This document shows positions 18,077-28,084 of a DNA stretch of 64,000 nucleotides, one piece after another (the first letter of the stretch is position 1; the number at the start of each line of letters is the position of its first letter). This stretch comes from Achromobacter dolens (GTDB lineage: Bacteria > Pseudomonadota > Gammaproteobacteria > Burkholderiales > Burkholderiaceae_B). The DNA is taken from positions 1-64,000 of the forward strand of contig NZ_CADIJW010000020.1 of the NCBI RefSeq assembly GCF_902859745.1. The letters run 5' to 3'. The notes beneath the pieces were generated by a model. The model saw only the letters and a program-made list of their open reading frames with translations. It was not told the origin of the DNA and ran no database searches. The position numbers and the translations under genes are program-made.

Positions 18077-19609
18077 TTACTGGTCGCCGGTGAAGGGCAC
18101 TTCGGCAGGCCGGGGATATTGCGACACGGTGGTGGCCAGGGGCAGCCACACGACGGAGGCCAGGCCGACGCCGCCCTGCGCGTTGGGTTCGCCGTCGCGC
18201 AGATCGATGTCGCCATCGTTGCGGCGGGCGTAGGCGCGCGCGATCGCCAATCCGAGGCCGGAACCGGAGGATGTGACCGGTTTGTCCGTGCCGACCCGCT
18301 CGAAGCGGGCGAAAGCCCGCGCGCGCAGGTCCGGATCGAGCCCCGGGCCGTTGTCGGACACGGCCACTTCGGCGCGATCGCCGTGGCGGCCGACCGAGAC
18401 CGTGATGCGCGCCCCCACGGGCGCGTAGTGGATGGCGTTGTGCACCAGGTTGGAAAGGGCCTCGTGCAGCTCGGCCTCGTTGCCGGAGACCGGGACCTCG
18501 ACCTCGTGGCCCTGCTCGTTGGTGGCCTGCACCCACCCCAGGTCCTGCTGTTTCTCGTGCGCCAGCGGCAGGTACTGCAGCACCACCTCGCGCGAGACAG
18601 CGTTCAGGTCGAGCAGTTGGCGGGGCACCTGGTCGGCCTGGTTGGCATGCGCCAGCGACAGCAACTGCTCGGTCAGGCGGCGGGTGCGCCCCAACTGGTC
18701 GACGATGGCGCGCAACCCTTCCTGGGCCCGGGCCGGGTCGCGCTCTCGCAGGGCGTACTGGGCCTGGGTCAGCATGATGGCCAGCGGCGTGCGCAGTTGG
18801 TGCGAGGCGTCGGCCAAGAAGTGCGACTGCTCGTCCAGCACGCGGCGGTAGCGGGCGATGTGGTGGTTGACGGCGTCGACCAGCGGCGCCACTTCGCTCG
18901 GCACGCGCGAGGCGTCGAGCGGGGTCAGGTCTTCGGGCCGGCGGTTGCGGATGTCGGCGCGCAGCCGCCGCAACGGCTTCAGGGCCCAGGACACGCCCCA
19001 CCAGACCAACAGCACGACCAGCGCCAGCATGCGGGCGTCGCGCAGGATTTCCTGGCGGCGGGCGCTGTCTTCGGCCTCGATGCGCTTGCCCGTGCTTTCG
19101 GCCACCAGCACCAGCACCTGGCGGTGGACGCCCTGGTAGTACAGATCGCGCACCAGCGACACCACCCGTACCGGATCGTTGCGGTAGACCCCGTCGTAGA
19201 ACACCGGCAGGCCGTTGGAGCGCGGCCAGGTGGGCGGCCGCGGCAGTTCCGGCATGCCCAACAGGGTCTTGCCCTGTTCGGCCGGCACCGGCGACTCATC
19301 CGGCAGGGGCGGGTCGATCTGCTCGATGCGGAAATACTTGCGCAGGCCGGCCCGCGATTCCAGCATGACCTGGGCGTACAGCGGCGTGGCCACTTGCAGC
19401 GAACCGTCGGGCGCGAACTCCAGGCTGCTCTCGAGCACGCGGGCGGGTTCGAGCAGGGCGCTATCGTAGGCCTCGTTGGTGATCTCGGACAGGGTACGGT
19501 AGTCGTTCAGGCTGTCGATGACCAGCAGCGCCACCACGCCGGGCAGCAGCAGGATGATCAGCAGCGCGCGGATGCCGACTCGCGGCAGCCCTGGAATCCG
19601 GAGGCTCAC
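18077..19609 (-). CDS. tctE: TctE-type sensor histidine kinase
   Basis: A 510-residue inner-membrane kinase. One membrane segment lies near residues 13-31, a periplasmic sensor domain at about 35-190 and a second segment near 194-208. A HAMP-like linker is followed by the phospho-acceptor His270 in DASHQLRTPL. The ATPase domain has an N box (ALSNLVHNAIHYAP), DNGPGLD and GSGLGLAIA. It probably senses an external tricarboxylate and phosphorylates TctD, whose gene lies 7 bp upstream. The tctBA genes downstream are the likely target. Confidence 0.93.
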   Translation of the reverse strand: MSLRIPGLPRVGIRALLIILLLPGVVALLVIDSLNDYRTLSEITNEAYDSALLEPARVLESSLEFAPDGSLQVATPLYAQVMLESRAGLRKYFRIEQIDPPLPDESPVPAEQGKTLLGMPELPRPPTWPRSNGLPVFYDGVYRNDPVRVVSLVRDLYYQGVHRQVLVLVAESTGKRIEAEDSARRQEILRDARMLALVVLLVWWGVSWALKPLRRLRADIRNRRPEDLTPLDASRVPSEVAPLVDAVNHHIARYRRVLDEQSHFLADASHQLRTPLAIMLTQAQYALRERDPARAQEGLRAIVDQLGRTRRLTEQLLSLAHANQADQVPRQLLDLNAVSREVVLQYLPLAHEKQQDLGWVQATNEQGHEVEVPVSGNEAELHEALSNLVHNAIHYAPVGARITVSVGRHGDRAEVAVSDNGPGLDPDLRARAFARFERVGTDKPVTSSGSGLGLAIARAYARRNDGDIDLRDGEPNAQGGVGLASVVWLPLATTVSQYPRPAEVPFTGDQ

Positions 19610-19616
19610 GAGCGAG

Positions 19617-20303
19617 TCAGGAGTCGGCGGCTTCGCTGGCCACGCTTTCCAGCATGTAGCCCAGTCCGCGGACGGTCACGATGCGCACGTCGCTGCCGGC
19701 CAGCTTCTTGCGCAGGCGGTGCAGCACCACCTCGATGGCGTCGGGGTTGGCTTCGCTGTCGTGGGTGAAGACCTTGCCGAACAACTGCGATTTGTCCACG
19801 GGATAGCCGCTGCGCGTCAGCAGCGCCGCCAGGGCGGCGTGCTCGCGCGGGGTCAGGAACAGCAGGGAGCCGTCGAGCGTGAAGGCGCGGCTTTCGCTGT
19901 CGTAGGACAGCGAGCCACATTGCAGGCGCGGATGCTGGCGGCCGCGGCTGCGACGCACCAGCGCGGTCAGGCGGGCTTCAAGTTCTTCGAGGGCGAACGG
20001 CTTGGTCAGGAAGTCGTCGGCGCCCAGGTTGAGGCCGCGCACGCGGTCCTGCAGCGCGCCCTGGGCGGTCAGCAGCAGCACCGGGGTGCGGTCGTCGCGG
20101 TTGCGCATCTCGCGCAGCACCACCAGGCCGTGCTTGTCGGGCAGGCGCAGGTCCATGACGATGGCGTCGTACTCGGTGCCCGCCATGAACGCTTCGGCCG
20201 TGCGGGCGTCGGCCGCGTGGTCCGGCACGAATCCGCTCTGCGCGAGCGCGCGCATCAGCCAGGACGCCATGTCCCGTTCATCTTCAACCAATAATATGCG
20301 CAT
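19617..20303 (-). CDS. tctD: TctD-type OmpR-family response regulator
   Basis: A 228-residue response regulator. The receiver domain has the acidic pocket (Glu7, Asp8), phospho-acceptor Asp51 (VMDLRLPD) and Lys101 (LTKPFA). The C-terminal OmpR-type winged helix includes [13 protein letters not shown] and ends in TVRGLGYML. The start MRILLVEDE at 20303 is the family's; the extra upstream residues are spurious. The first 20 nt overlap the end of rppH. It pairs with TctE and probably activates tctBA. Confidence 0.93.
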   Translation of the reverse strand: MRILLVEDERDMASWLMRALAQSGFVPDHAADARTAEAFMAGTEYDAIVMDLRLPDKHGLVVLREMRNRDDRTPVLLLTAQGALQDRVRGLNLGADDFLTKPFALEELEARLTALVRRSRGRQHPRLQCGSLSYDSESRAFTLDGSLLFLTPREHAALAALLTRSGYPVDKSQLFGKVFTHDSEANPDAIEVVLHRLRKKLAGSDVRIVTVRGLGYMLESVASEAADS

Positions 20304-20856
20304 GACCGTCCGTTCCTTCGGGCAAGTTCTCTGCCGCCCGCTGCCCATGCACGCGCTGACGCAGGTAGCGGGTTTCGTGGTGACGCCGAAAGAGGATTGC
20401 CGACAACTCGTTCAACGCCTGGGTATAGACGTCCCGCTTGAACTCGATCACGGCATCCAGCGGCACCCAGTACTGGCTCCAGCGCCAGGCGTCGAATTCC
20501 GGATGCTGCGTCGCGCGCAGGCATACGTCGCTGTCACGTCCCACCAGGCGCAACAAGAACCAAATCTGCTTTTGTCCTTTATAGTGGCCGCGCCACTCAC
20601 GCCGGACGAAGTGATCGGGCACGTTATAACGTAACCAATCGCGTGTACGCCCCAAAATACGGACATGCTCGGGCTTCAGGCCCACCTCTTCATGGAGCTC
20701 GCGATACATGGCCTGCACCGGGCTTTCGCCGTACTTGATGCCGCCCTGCGGGAACTGCCAGGCATGTTCCCTGATACGCTTGCCCCAAAAGACCTCGTTT
20801 CTGCTATTGACGAGAATGATGCCGACATTGGGGCGGTAGCCTTCGCGGTCAAGCAT
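20284..20856 (-). CDS. rppH: RNA pyrophosphohydrolase RppH
   Basis: A 190-residue Nudix hydrolase that removes pyrophosphate from the 5' end of mRNA and so opens it to RNase E decay. The complete Nudix box runs from residue 38 (GGIKYGE) to 60 (REL-EEVGL). The N-terminal [15 protein letters not shown] and the [11 protein letters not shown] segment are typical RppH. It is divergent from proS, a frequent arrangement in betaproteobacteria, and its tail overlaps tctD by 20 nt, making tctD potentially co-transcribed. Confidence 0.96.
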   Translation of the reverse strand: MLDREGYRPNVGIILVNSRNEVFWGKRIREHAWQFPQGGIKYGESPVQAMYRELHEEVGLKPEHVRILGRTRDWLRYNVPDHFVRREWRGHYKGQKQIWFLLRLVGRDSDVCLRATQHPEFDAWRWSQYWVPLDAVIEFKRDVYTQALNELSAILFRRHHETRYLRQRVHGQRAAENLPEGTDGHAHIIG

Positions 20857-20921
20857 GGGCCACCCCCACCGAATTCAATACAATTACAGTCGATTATACG
20901 TATCTGCTGCCACCTTTAAAC

Positions 20922-22652
20922 ATGCGCGCATCCAACTACCACATCAACACCCTCAAAGAAGCCCCTTCCGAAGCGGAAGTCGCCAGCCACCAGCTCATGA
21001 CCCGGGCCGGGATGATCCGCAAGCTGGCGGGCGGCATCTACACATACATGCCCCTCGGCCTGAAGGTCATCCGCAAGGTCGAGGCCATCATCCGCGAGGA
21101 AATGAACGCCGCCGGCGCGATCGAGCTGCTGATGCCGGTGGTCCAGCCCGCCGAACTCTGGATGGAATCCGGCCGCTGGGAACAGTACGGCGCGGAACTG
21201 CTGCGCATCAAGGACCGGCACCAGCGCGATTTCGTGCTGCAGCCCACCTCGGAAGAGGTGATCACCGACATCGCCCGCAACGAGATCCACAGCTACCGCC
21301 AACTGCCGGTGAACTTCTATCACATCCAGACCAAGTTCCGGGACGAGCGCCGTCCCCGCTTCGGCCTGATGCGCGGCCGTGAATTCACCATGAAGGACGC
21401 CTACTCCTTCGACCGCGACGAAGCCGGCGCCCAGAAGAGCTACGACACCATGTATGCCGCGTACATGCGCATTTTCGGCCGCCTGGGCCTGGAATTCCGC
21501 GCGGTGGCGGCCGACACCGGCTCCATCGGCGGCACCCGCAGCCATGAATTCCAGGTAATCGCCGACACCGGCGAGGACCTGCTGGTCTACAACGCCGACT
21601 CCGACTACGCCGCCAACATCGAGCTGGCCGAAGCGCCCAGCCTGTACCCCACGCGCGGCGCGGCCACCCAGGCGATGGCCGACGTGGCCACCCCGGGCGC
21701 CGCCAAGTGCGAGGACGTGGCCCGCCTGCTGGGCCTGCCGCTGGAGCAGACGGTCAAGTCGATCGTCCTGGCCACCGACGGCGACAAGGGCAAGGTCGAC
21801 ATCTGGCTGCTGCTGCTGCGCGGTGACCACGAGCTGAACGAAATCAAGGCCGGCAAGCTGCCGGGCCTGGCCGGCTTCCGTTTCGCGACCGAGACCGAGA
21901 TCGTCGAACACTTCGGCTGCAAGCCGGGCTACCTGGGCCCGGTGCGCACTGCGCGCCCGGTGCACGTCATCGCCGACCGCACCGTGGCGAACATGGCCGA
22001 CTTCGTCTGCGGCGCCAACCGCGAAGACTTCCACATCCAGGGCGTGAACTGGGGCCGCGACCTGCCCGAGCCCGAACTGGTGGCCGACCTGCGCAACGTG
22101 GTCGCCGGCGACCCCTCGCCGGACGGCAAGGGCACGCTGTCGATCCAGCGCGGCATCGAGGTGGGACACGTTTTTTATCTGGGTAAAAAATACTCCGAAG
22201 CCCTCAAGGCGACCTTCCTGGACGAGACCGGCAAGCCAGCCGTCCTGGAGATGGGCTGCTACGGTATCGGCGTGACCCGCATCGTCGGCGCCGCCATCGA
22301 ACAGAACCACGACGCACGCGGCATCATCTGGCCGCGCGCCCTGGCACCGTTCGAAGTGGTGATCTGCCCGGTCGGCTGGGGCAAAAGCGAAACCGTGCGT
22401 AACACCTCCCTGAAACTGTACGAATCGCTGCTGGCGCGCGGCGTGGACGTCATCCTGGACGACCGCGATGCCCGCCCCGGCGTGATGTTTGCCGAGTGGG
22501 AATTGATCGGCGCGCCGCTCCGTGTAACAGTTGGAGAACGCGGCCTGAACGACGGTGTGGTGGAATTGCAGGCCCGTCGGGAAACCGAAGCGGCCAAGAT
22601 TCCGGTAGAGTCCGCGCTTGAAGCCGTGCTGACGAAACTCGACACGCTGTAA
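20922..22652 (+). CDS. proS: Prolyl-tRNA synthetase, bacterial type
   Basis: A 576-residue class II synthetase. Motif 1 and 2 regions ([36 protein letters not shown]) are evident. An insertion editing domain sits in the middle (roughly residues 225-390) and motif 3 is at [11 protein letters not shown]; a C-terminal anticodon-binding domain follows. The insertion domain deacylates Ala-tRNA(Pro). The Cys-tRNA(Pro) trans-editing protein is encoded 7 kb downstream. The ATG at 20922 starts the conserved [14 protein letters not shown] sequence. Confidence 0.97.
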   Translation: MRASNYHINTLKEAPSEAEVASHQLMTRAGMIRKLAGGIYTYMPLGLKVIRKVEAIIREEMNAAGAIELLMPVVQPAELWMESGRWEQYGAELLRIKDRHQRDFVLQPTSEEVITDIARNEIHSYRQLPVNFYHIQTKFRDERRPRFGLMRGREFTMKDAYSFDRDEAGAQKSYDTMYAAYMRIFGRLGLEFRAVAADTGSIGGTRSHEFQVIADTGEDLLVYNADSDYAANIELAEAPSLYPTRGAATQAMADVATPGAAKCEDVARLLGLPLEQTVKSIVLATDGDKGKVDIWLLLLRGDHELNEIKAGKLPGLAGFRFATETEIVEHFGCKPGYLGPVRTARPVHVIADRTVANMADFVCGANREDFHIQGVNWGRDLPEPELVADLRNVVAGDPSPDGKGTLSIQRGIEVGHVFYLGKKYSEALKATFLDETGKPAVLEMGCYGIGVTRIVGAAIEQNHDARGIIWPRALAPFEVVICPVGWGKSETVRNTSLKLYESLLARGVDVILDDRDARPGVMFAEWELIGAPLRVTVGERGLNDGVVELQARRETEAAKIPVESALEAVLTKLDTL

Positions 22653-22709
22653 ACCTTATAGCAACTACGGACTTTTCGCGTCCCGACCCGCATCATCGAA
22701 GCCCGCATC

Positions 22710-23132
22710 GTGACCGTTCCGAAGTCCGCCGAATCCCGCCTGCAGGTCCGCGTCTACTATGAAGACACGGACGCGGGCGGGGTGGTTTTCTACGCCAACT
22801 ACCTAAAATTCCTGGAGCGCGCCCGCACCGAGTGGCTGCGCGACCTGGGGGTCAACCAGTCCGGCCTGGCCGCCAGCGAGCAACGGCTGTTCGTCGTCCG
22901 CTCGCTGGACATGTCGTACCGCAAGCCGGCCAGACTGGACGATTTGCTTACCATACGCAGCCGGGTCACACGACTGGGCCGCGCTTCGATACACTTCGCG
23001 CAGCGCGCAGAACGGGACGGGGAACTGCTTGCCGAAGGCAATATCCAAGTCTGCTGCGTCGATGCCGTCAACATGCGGCCGGTGGAACTGCCGGCCGACG
23101 TCCGCGCCAAACTGGAATCAATTCAGGAATAA
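22710..23132 (+). CDS. ybgC: Tol-Pal system-associated acyl-CoA thioesterase YbgC
   Basis: A 140-residue hotdog-fold thioesterase. The catalytic aspartate lies in YYEDTDAGGVVFYANYL (near residues 14-30). It hydrolyses short-chain acyl-CoA or acyl-ACP and is the conserved first gene of tol-pal operons. The start is GTG at 22710; no strong Shine-Dalgarno sequence precedes it, so a slightly different start is possible. tolQ begins 2 nt after its stop. Confidence 0.92.
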   Translation: MTVPKSAESRLQVRVYYEDTDAGGVVFYANYLKFLERARTEWLRDLGVNQSGLAASEQRLFVVRSLDMSYRKPARLDDLLTIRSRVTRLGRASIHFAQRAERDGELLAEGNIQVCCVDAVNMRPVELPADVRAKLESIQE

Positions 23133-23134
23133 CC

Positions 23135-23815
23135 ATGCAAGCCACCAACGACATGTCGTTGCTTTCGTTGATTTCGCACGCCAGCGTGCCGGTGCAACTG
23201 ATCATGCTGATGCTCCTGGGCATCTCGATCATGTCCTGGACCTATATTTTCGCCAAGCGGCTGGCCATCAAGCGTGCCCATGCCCAGACCCGCCGCTTCG
23301 AGGATGACTTCTGGTCCGGTGGCGACCTGTCGATGCTGCAGCAGGCCGTGGCCTCGCGCCGCGACGAACAAGGCGCCCTGGCCCGCATCTTCGACGCCGG
23401 CATGACCGAATTCCTCAAGGCCCGCCGCGGCAACGCCAGCACCGACGCCACCGCCCTGCTCGACGGCCCCCGCCGCGCCATGCGCGCCGCCTACCAGCGC
23501 GAAATGGACGCCCTGGAGTCGCACCTGAACTTCCTGGCCTCGGCCGGTTCGGTCTCGCCCTACATCGGCCTGCTGGGCACGGTCTGGGGCATCATGCACG
23601 CCTTCATCGGCCTGTCGAACATGCAGCAGGCCACGCTGGCGTCGGTGGCTCCCGGCATCGCCGAAGCGCTGATCGCCACCGCCATCGGCCTGTTCGCCGC
23701 CATCCCCGCGGTGGTCGCCTACAACCGTTTCACCAACGACATCGACCGCATCTCGATCCGCTTCGACAGCTTCGTCGATGAATTCCTGAACATTCTGCAA
23801 CGGCAGGTGCGCTAA
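23135..23815 (+). CDS. tolQ: TolQ, proton-channel subunit of the Tol-Pal system
   Basis: A 226-residue inner-membrane protein with three membrane segments (around 15-37, 130-150 and 165-190) and a large cytoplasmic loop. The last two are the ExbB/MotA-like channel helices, including VSPYIGLLGTVWGIMHAF and GIAEALIATAIGLFAAIPAVV. With TolR it harvests the proton gradient to energise TolA. Stop and tolR start overlap (TAATG). Confidence 0.97.
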   Translation: MQATNDMSLLSLISHASVPVQLIMLMLLGISIMSWTYIFAKRLAIKRAHAQTRRFEDDFWSGGDLSMLQQAVASRRDEQGALARIFDAGMTEFLKARRGNASTDATALLDGPRRAMRAAYQREMDALESHLNFLASAGSVSPYIGLLGTVWGIMHAFIGLSNMQQATLASVAPGIAEALIATAIGLFAAIPAVVAYNRFTNDIDRISIRFDSFVDEFLNILQRQVR

Positions 23816-24273
23816 TGCCCTCGGTAAGCTCGCGCGGCAGATCCGGCCGCCGCATGAAGGCCGACATCAATGTGGTGCCGTACATCGACGTGATGCTGGT
23901 GCTGCTGGTCATCTTCATGGTGACCGCGCCGCTGATCACGCCGGGCCTGATCCAGTTGCCCTCGGTGGGCGCGGCATCCGATGTCCCGGTCAAGCCGCTG
24001 GAAGTCCAGATTTCGGAAGACGGCAAGATCGCGCTGCGCATGCGCGAGCCTGGCGCCACGCTGCAGGACATCGCCCGCCCCGAACTGGTGGCGCAGGTGC
24101 GCTCGCGCATCACCGCGGAAACGCCGGTGGTGATCGCGGCCGACGGCAAGGTGCCGTACGAGACGGTCGTGAAGGTCATGGACGAACTGCGTACCAATGG
24201 CATCACCCGCCTGGGCCTGCTGGTGGACCAATCCGCCGGCGGCAACCAGCCCGCTACCGCGAAGAAACGCTAA
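23815..24273 (+). CDS. tolR: TolR, proton-channel subunit of the Tol-Pal system
   Basis: A 152-residue protein with one N-terminal membrane helix preceded by MKADINVVPYIDVMLVLLVI. The aspartate in YIDVMLVLL (near residue 25) is the proton-relay residue of the ExbD/TolR family. The periplasmic domain runs from about residue 45 to 140. It overlaps tolQ and is followed by tolA after 39 bp. Confidence 0.97.
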   Translation: MPSVSSRGRSGRRMKADINVVPYIDVMLVLLVIFMVTAPLITPGLIQLPSVGAASDVPVKPLEVQISEDGKIALRMREPGATLQDIARPELVAQVRSRITAETPVVIAADGKVPYETVVKVMDELRTNGITRLGLLVDQSAGGNQPATAKKR

Positions 24274-24312
24274 CGCGACGTCCTCCGCCGGCGCCGCCGG
24301 CTTGCAACGCTC

Positions 24313-25434
24313 ATGACGCCACCCATCATTCGACACCACAGCGGCCCCCCGGCCACGCCGCCCAACAACGACAACCGGATCGCCCTGGTCCTGGCGTTGC
24401 TGGTGCACGCGCTGCTGCTGGCCGTGTTGATCTTCAACCTGAACTGGCGCACCGAAAACCCGGGGCCGGTGGAAGTGCAGTTGTGGGCCGACGGCAATTC
24501 GCCCGTCTCGCCCCCGCCGCAGCCACAGCCCGAACCGCCCAAGCCCCAGCCCAAGCCGCAACCCCAGCCGGAACCGGAAAAGACGCCGGAGCCGCCGCCT
24601 CCCCCTCCGCCGCCCAAGCCGGAACCGCAAGCCCAGCCCAAGCCTGACGAGGTGGATCCGGAAATCGCGCTGCAGGAAGCCAAGAAAAAGAAGGAGCAGG
24701 AAGAGCGGGCACGGCAGGCCGCCGAGGCCGCCAAGGAAAAGGCGCGCCTGGAGGAAGAGCGCAAGCAGGCCGAGCTGAAGGAAAAGAAGCGCCTGGAACA
24801 GGAACGCCAGGCCGCCGAGAAGGCCGCTGCGGACAAGGCCGCCGCCGAAAAGGCCGCTGCCGAAAAGGCCGCTGCCGAGAAGGCTGCCGCCGAAAAGAAG
24901 GCCAAGGACGACGCCGCCAAGAAGGCGGCCGAGAAAGCCGCCGCCGAAAAGGCCGCAGCGGAGAAGGCCGCTGCCGAGAAAGCCGCGGCTGACAAGGCCG
25001 CCGCCGAAAAGGCCGCCGCCGAGAAGAAGGCCAAGGAAGAAGCCGCCAAGAAGGCCGCCGCCGACAAGGCCCTGAAGGACGCGTTCCGCAACGACGCCCT
25101 GGGCGCGGCCGGCATTCCCGGCGGCACCGCCGACCGCAACCAGGCCGGTGGCGGGCGCGATAGCGGCTACGGCGCCAAGGTGCGCGCCTGCGTGCAGCCC
25201 GGCGTGGCCTACCCGCCGCCGCCGCGCAGCGGATCGGACAATCCGACGGCCCAATACCGGGTACAGTTAGGTTCTGACGGGAAGGTTAACGGGGTCACGC
25301 TGACCAGTTCCTCCGGCAACCCGGGCTTCGACCGCGCTGTCGAGACCGGCATCCGCCGTTGCAACCCCTTCCCCAAGCCTTCGACCGGCCGCTACGAGCC
25401 CATCATTGACGTTGTGTACAGAATGTATGATTGA
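24313..25434 (+). CDS. tolA: TolA, periplasm-spanning energy transducer
   Basis: A 373-residue protein. One membrane anchor lies near residues 22-43, followed by a Pro-rich stretch (about 64-110) and a long Ala/Lys/Glu helix with repeated AAAEKAA units (about 120-255). The C-terminal TolA domain runs from about 285 to the end ([13 protein letters not shown] to VYRMYD). It links the TolQR motor to TolB and Pal at the outer membrane. The repeat DNA is GCC-rich but clearly coding. Confidence 0.95.
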   Translation: MTPPIIRHHSGPPATPPNNDNRIALVLALLVHALLLAVLIFNLNWRTENPGPVEVQLWADGNSPVSPPPQPQPEPPKPQPKPQPQPEPEKTPEPPPPPPPPKPEPQAQPKPDEVDPEIALQEAKKKKEQEERARQAAEAAKEKARLEEERKQAELKEKKRLEQERQAAEKAAADKAAAEKAAAEKAAAEKAAAEKKAKDDAAKKAAEKAAAEKAAAEKAAAEKAAADKAAAEKAAAEKKAKEEAAKKAAADKALKDAFRNDALGAAGIPGGTADRNQAGGGRDSGYGAKVRACVQPGVAYPPPPRSGSDNPTAQYRVQLGSDGKVNGVTLTSSSGNPGFDRAVETGIRRCNPFPKPSTGRYEPIIDVVYRMYD

Positions 25435-25450
25435 CAGGAGATTGCTGATT

Positions 25451-26773
25451 ATGACTCCCGCCCATAGCCGACGAGCTTCCCCCCTCGTTCTCTGGCGATC
25501 GTATGGATTCGGCCTGTTGCTGCTGGCGCTTGCCTGCCTGATGGCCATCAGGCCCGCCCAGGCGCAGTTGCGTGTCGATATCTCCGGCACCGGCGCCACC
25601 CAATATCCCGTCGCCATCGCCGATTTCGCGGTGGATGATGCCCACGGCCGCGCCCTGGCCGAAGTGATCCGCGCCGACCTGACCCGCACCGGCCAGTTCC
25701 GCCTCATCAACGCGGCCGGTTCGGGCCTGAACGTCGATTCGCCCATCGCCCATGACGACTGGCGCGCCAAGGGCGCCGACTTCATCGCCTATGGCAGCAT
25801 CGTGCGCGGCAACGACGGCCGCTACGACGTCCGCTACCGCCTGGCCGACACGGTCAAGAAGGGCCAGTTGGATGGCGTCGCGTTCTCCGGCACCGAGCAG
25901 GAACTGCGCCGCGTCGCCCACCAGATCGCCGACCGCATCTATGAAAAGATCACCGGCGTGCGCGGCGTGTTCTCGACCCGCATCGCCTACGTGCTCAAGC
26001 AAGGCGCCACCTATGAACTGCAGGTGGCGGACGCCGATGGCCAGAATCCGCAGGTCGCCCTGCGTTCGCGCGAGCCGATCATCTCGCCGTCCTGGTCGCC
26101 CGATGGCTCCAAGCTGGCGTACGTGAGCTTCGAATCCGGCAAGCCGGTGGTGTACGTGCACACCCTGGCCACCAGCGCCCGCGTGCCGGTCGCCAACTTC
26201 AAGGGCAACAACAGCGCCCCCGGCTGGTCGCCCGACGGCACCCAGCTTGCCGTGGCCCTGACGCGTGACGGTCTGTCGCAAATTTACATCGTTAGCGCGG
26301 CCGGCGGCTCGAATATGAAGCGAGTTACGCGTTCTCCCGGGATTGACACCGAGCCGAGCTTTACGCCGGACGGCCGTTCCATTATCTTTACCAGTGACCG
26401 CAGCGGCGGGCCGCAAATCTATCAAACCGGCCTGGACGGTGGCGATGCTCGCCGCCTCACGTTTAATGGTGGTTACAACATCTCACCCCGAATTTCCCCA
26501 GATGGATCGACGCTGCTGTACGTTGCCAGACGCGACGGCGCGTTCCGGATCGCATCGTTGAACCTGTCCTCCGGCTCGGAGAACTTGTTGACCGATGGTC
26601 GTGACGATCAGTCGCCAAGCTTCGCGCCGAACGGCATGCAAGTCCTCTACGCCGCGATTCAAAACGGCCGTAGCGTGCTTGCGGGCGTTTCGAGCGATGG
26701 CCGCGTACGGCAGACGCTTTCGGTACTGAATGGGGAAATACGTGAACCGACTTGGGGCCCATTTACCCGATAA
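25451..26773 (+). CDS. tolB: TolB, periplasmic beta-propeller of the Tol-Pal system
   Basis: A 440-residue protein. A signal peptide ends at about residue 38 (RPAQA-QLR). The N-terminal TolA-binding domain is followed by a six-bladed propeller with repeated SPDG and TSDRSGGPQIY-type motifs. AGGAG sits 8 nt before the ATG at 25451; 15 extra upstream residues in the open frame are rejected. It shuttles between Pal and TolA during outer-membrane constriction. Confidence 0.96.
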   Translation: MTPAHSRRASPLVLWRSYGFGLLLLALACLMAIRPAQAQLRVDISGTGATQYPVAIADFAVDDAHGRALAEVIRADLTRTGQFRLINAAGSGLNVDSPIAHDDWRAKGADFIAYGSIVRGNDGRYDVRYRLADTVKKGQLDGVAFSGTEQELRRVAHQIADRIYEKITGVRGVFSTRIAYVLKQGATYELQVADADGQNPQVALRSREPIISPSWSPDGSKLAYVSFESGKPVVYVHTLATSARVPVANFKGNNSAPGWSPDGTQLAVALTRDGLSQIYIVSAAGGSNMKRVTRSPGIDTEPSFTPDGRSIIFTSDRSGGPQIYQTGLDGGDARRLTFNGGYNISPRISPDGSTLLYVARRDGAFRIASLNLSSGSENLLTDGRDDQSPSFAPNGMQVLYAAIQNGRSVLAGVSSDGRVRQTLSVLNGEIREPTWGPFTR

Positions 26774-26804
26774 CACGTGTGACTCTCTTTGCAAAGGAAC
26801 TATC

Positions 26805-27305
26805 ATGAAGTCGCGCATTGCCAAAAGCCTAACCATCGCCGCTCTGGCCGCCACCCTGGCAGCTTGCAGCTCCGTCCCTCTCGACGATAAAGCGGGTCAG
26901 GGCGGAGGCGCTGGCCAAGGATCCTCGGCCTCCGGCCAGATCCTTGATCCCTTCAACCCCCAAAGCATCCTGGCGCAACAGCGCTCGGTGTACTTTGACT
27001 TCGACAGCTACACGGTGTCCGACCAGTACCGCGGCTTGGTGGAAACCCACGCCCGCTACCTGGCTTCGCACCAGCAGCAGAAAATCAAGATCGAAGGCAA
27101 CACCGACGAACGCGGCGGCGCCGAATACAACCTGGCCCTGGGCCAGCGCCGTGCCGACGCAGTGCGTCGCATGATGACCCTGCTGGGCGTCAGCGACAAC
27201 CAGATCGAAACCATCAGCTTCGGTAAAGAAAAGCCGAAGGCGACTGGCTCGTCGGAAGCCGACTTTGCGGAAAACCGCCGCGCCGATATCGTTTATCAGC
27301 GTTAA
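26805..27305 (+). CDS. pal: Peptidoglycan-associated lipoprotein Pal
   Basis: A 166-residue outer-membrane lipoprotein. The lipobox ending LAAC places the lipidated cysteine at residue 21. The OmpA-like peptidoglycan-binding domain includes VYFDFDSYTV, GNTDERGGAEYNLALGQRRA and ENRRADIVY. AAAGGAAC precedes the ATG at 26805. A strong terminator follows, so part of the transcription may stop before cpoB. Confidence 0.97.
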   Translation: MKSRIAKSLTIAALAATLAACSSVPLDDKAGQGGGAGQGSSASGQILDPFNPQSILAQQRSVYFDFDSYTVSDQYRGLVETHARYLASHQQQKIKIEGNTDERGGAEYNLALGQRRADAVRRMMTLLGVSDNQIETISFGKEKPKATGSSEADFAENRRADIVYQR

Positions 27306-27335
27306 GCTTTTCGTATAGTTAAGTGCCCCACCACG

Positions 27336-27375
27336 CGTCGGGACGGTCAACCGGCCGTCCCGACGTTTGTTTTTA
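27336..27375 (+). terminator. Intrinsic terminator between pal and cpoB
   Basis: A perfect 11-bp stem (CGTCGGGACGG at 27336-27346 with CCGTCCCGACG at 27355-27365), an 8-nt loop and then TTTGTTTTTA. It probably lowers, rather than abolishes, expression of cpoB and the ABC genes. Confidence 0.85.
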
Positions 27376-27391
27376 TCCCCCGGGAATTTTC

Positions 27392-28084
27392 ATGCGCGAT
27401 AACGTTCTGTCCCTGCGTCCCCTGATGGCGGCCACTGGCCTGGTGCTGGCAGCCCTGACGGCGCCCGCCCACGCTTTCTCCGATGATGAGGCCCGCAAGG
27501 CCATCCTGGATTTGCGCCAGCAGGTGCAGCAACAGAACGAGCAGAGCCAACGGGCCAAACTGCAATTGGCCGACCAGATCCAGGCGCTGCAGCAGGAAAT
27601 CGCCCAATTGCGCGACCAGCTCGAACTGGTGTCGCGCCAGCAGCCCAGCGCCAATAAGCCGGGCGGCGCGCCAGGCGGCGCCAACCCGCCGGGCGCCACG
27701 GCCGGCGACCCGCAGGAGCAGGCCGCCTACGACGGCGCCATCGACCTGTTCCGCAAGGGCCAGTACAAGGAGGCGTCCGAATCGCTGGCCGCCTTCACCG
27801 CGCTCTACCCCGCCAGCCAGCTCGCGCCCAGCGCCCAGTTCTACCTGGGCAGCAGCCGCTACGCGCTGAAGGATTTCAAGGGCGCCATCGAGCAATTGAA
27901 CGCCATGGTGCAGAAGGCCCCCGACAACGCCCGCGCCCCCGACGCCCTGCTGGTGATCGCCGGCAGCCAGATCGAGATGAACAACCGCGCCGGCGCCAAG
28001 ACCACGCTGCAGCGCATCGTCCGCGACTACCCGACCACGCCGGCCGCCAACACGGCCAAGAGCCGCCTGCAACTGCTGCAGTAA
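27392..28084 (+). CDS. cpoB: CpoB (YbgF), cell division coordinator of the Tol-Pal system
   Basis: A 230-residue periplasmic protein. A signal peptide ends near TAPAHA-FSD (residue 28). It is followed by a trimerising coiled coil (about 32-80, DLRQQVQQQNEQSQRAKLQL), a Gly/Pro linker and TPR repeats from about residue 108 (YDGAIDLFRKGQYKEASESL). It links PBP1B activity to Tol constriction in E. coli. Its stop codon overlaps the start of the ABC permease (TAATG), an unusual downstream neighbour. Confidence 0.93.
   Translation: MRDNVLSLRPLMAATGLVLAALTAPAHAFSDDEARKAILDLRQQVQQQNEQSQRAKLQLADQIQALQQEIAQLRDQLELVSRQQPSANKPGGAPGGANPPGATAGDPQEQAAYDGAIDLFRKGQYKEASESLAAFTALYPASQLAPSAQFYLGSSRYALKDFKGAIEQLNAMVQKAPDNARAPDALLVIAGSQIEMNNRAGAKTTLQRIVRDYPTTPAANTAKSRLQLLQ

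Noticed and set aside
20916-22310. Long minus-strand frame opposite proS
   Set aside because: A high-GC shadow of proS with no recognisable family.
23812-25254. Long minus-strand frame opposite tolR and tolA, Leu/Gly-rich
   Set aside because: It is the complement of the TolA Ala/Lys repeats; tolA is the real gene.
27306-27391. Cobalamin or other riboswitch controlling the ABC importer
   Set aside because: The permease start overlaps cpoB, and the only structure upstream of cpoB is a simple 11-bp terminator hairpin.
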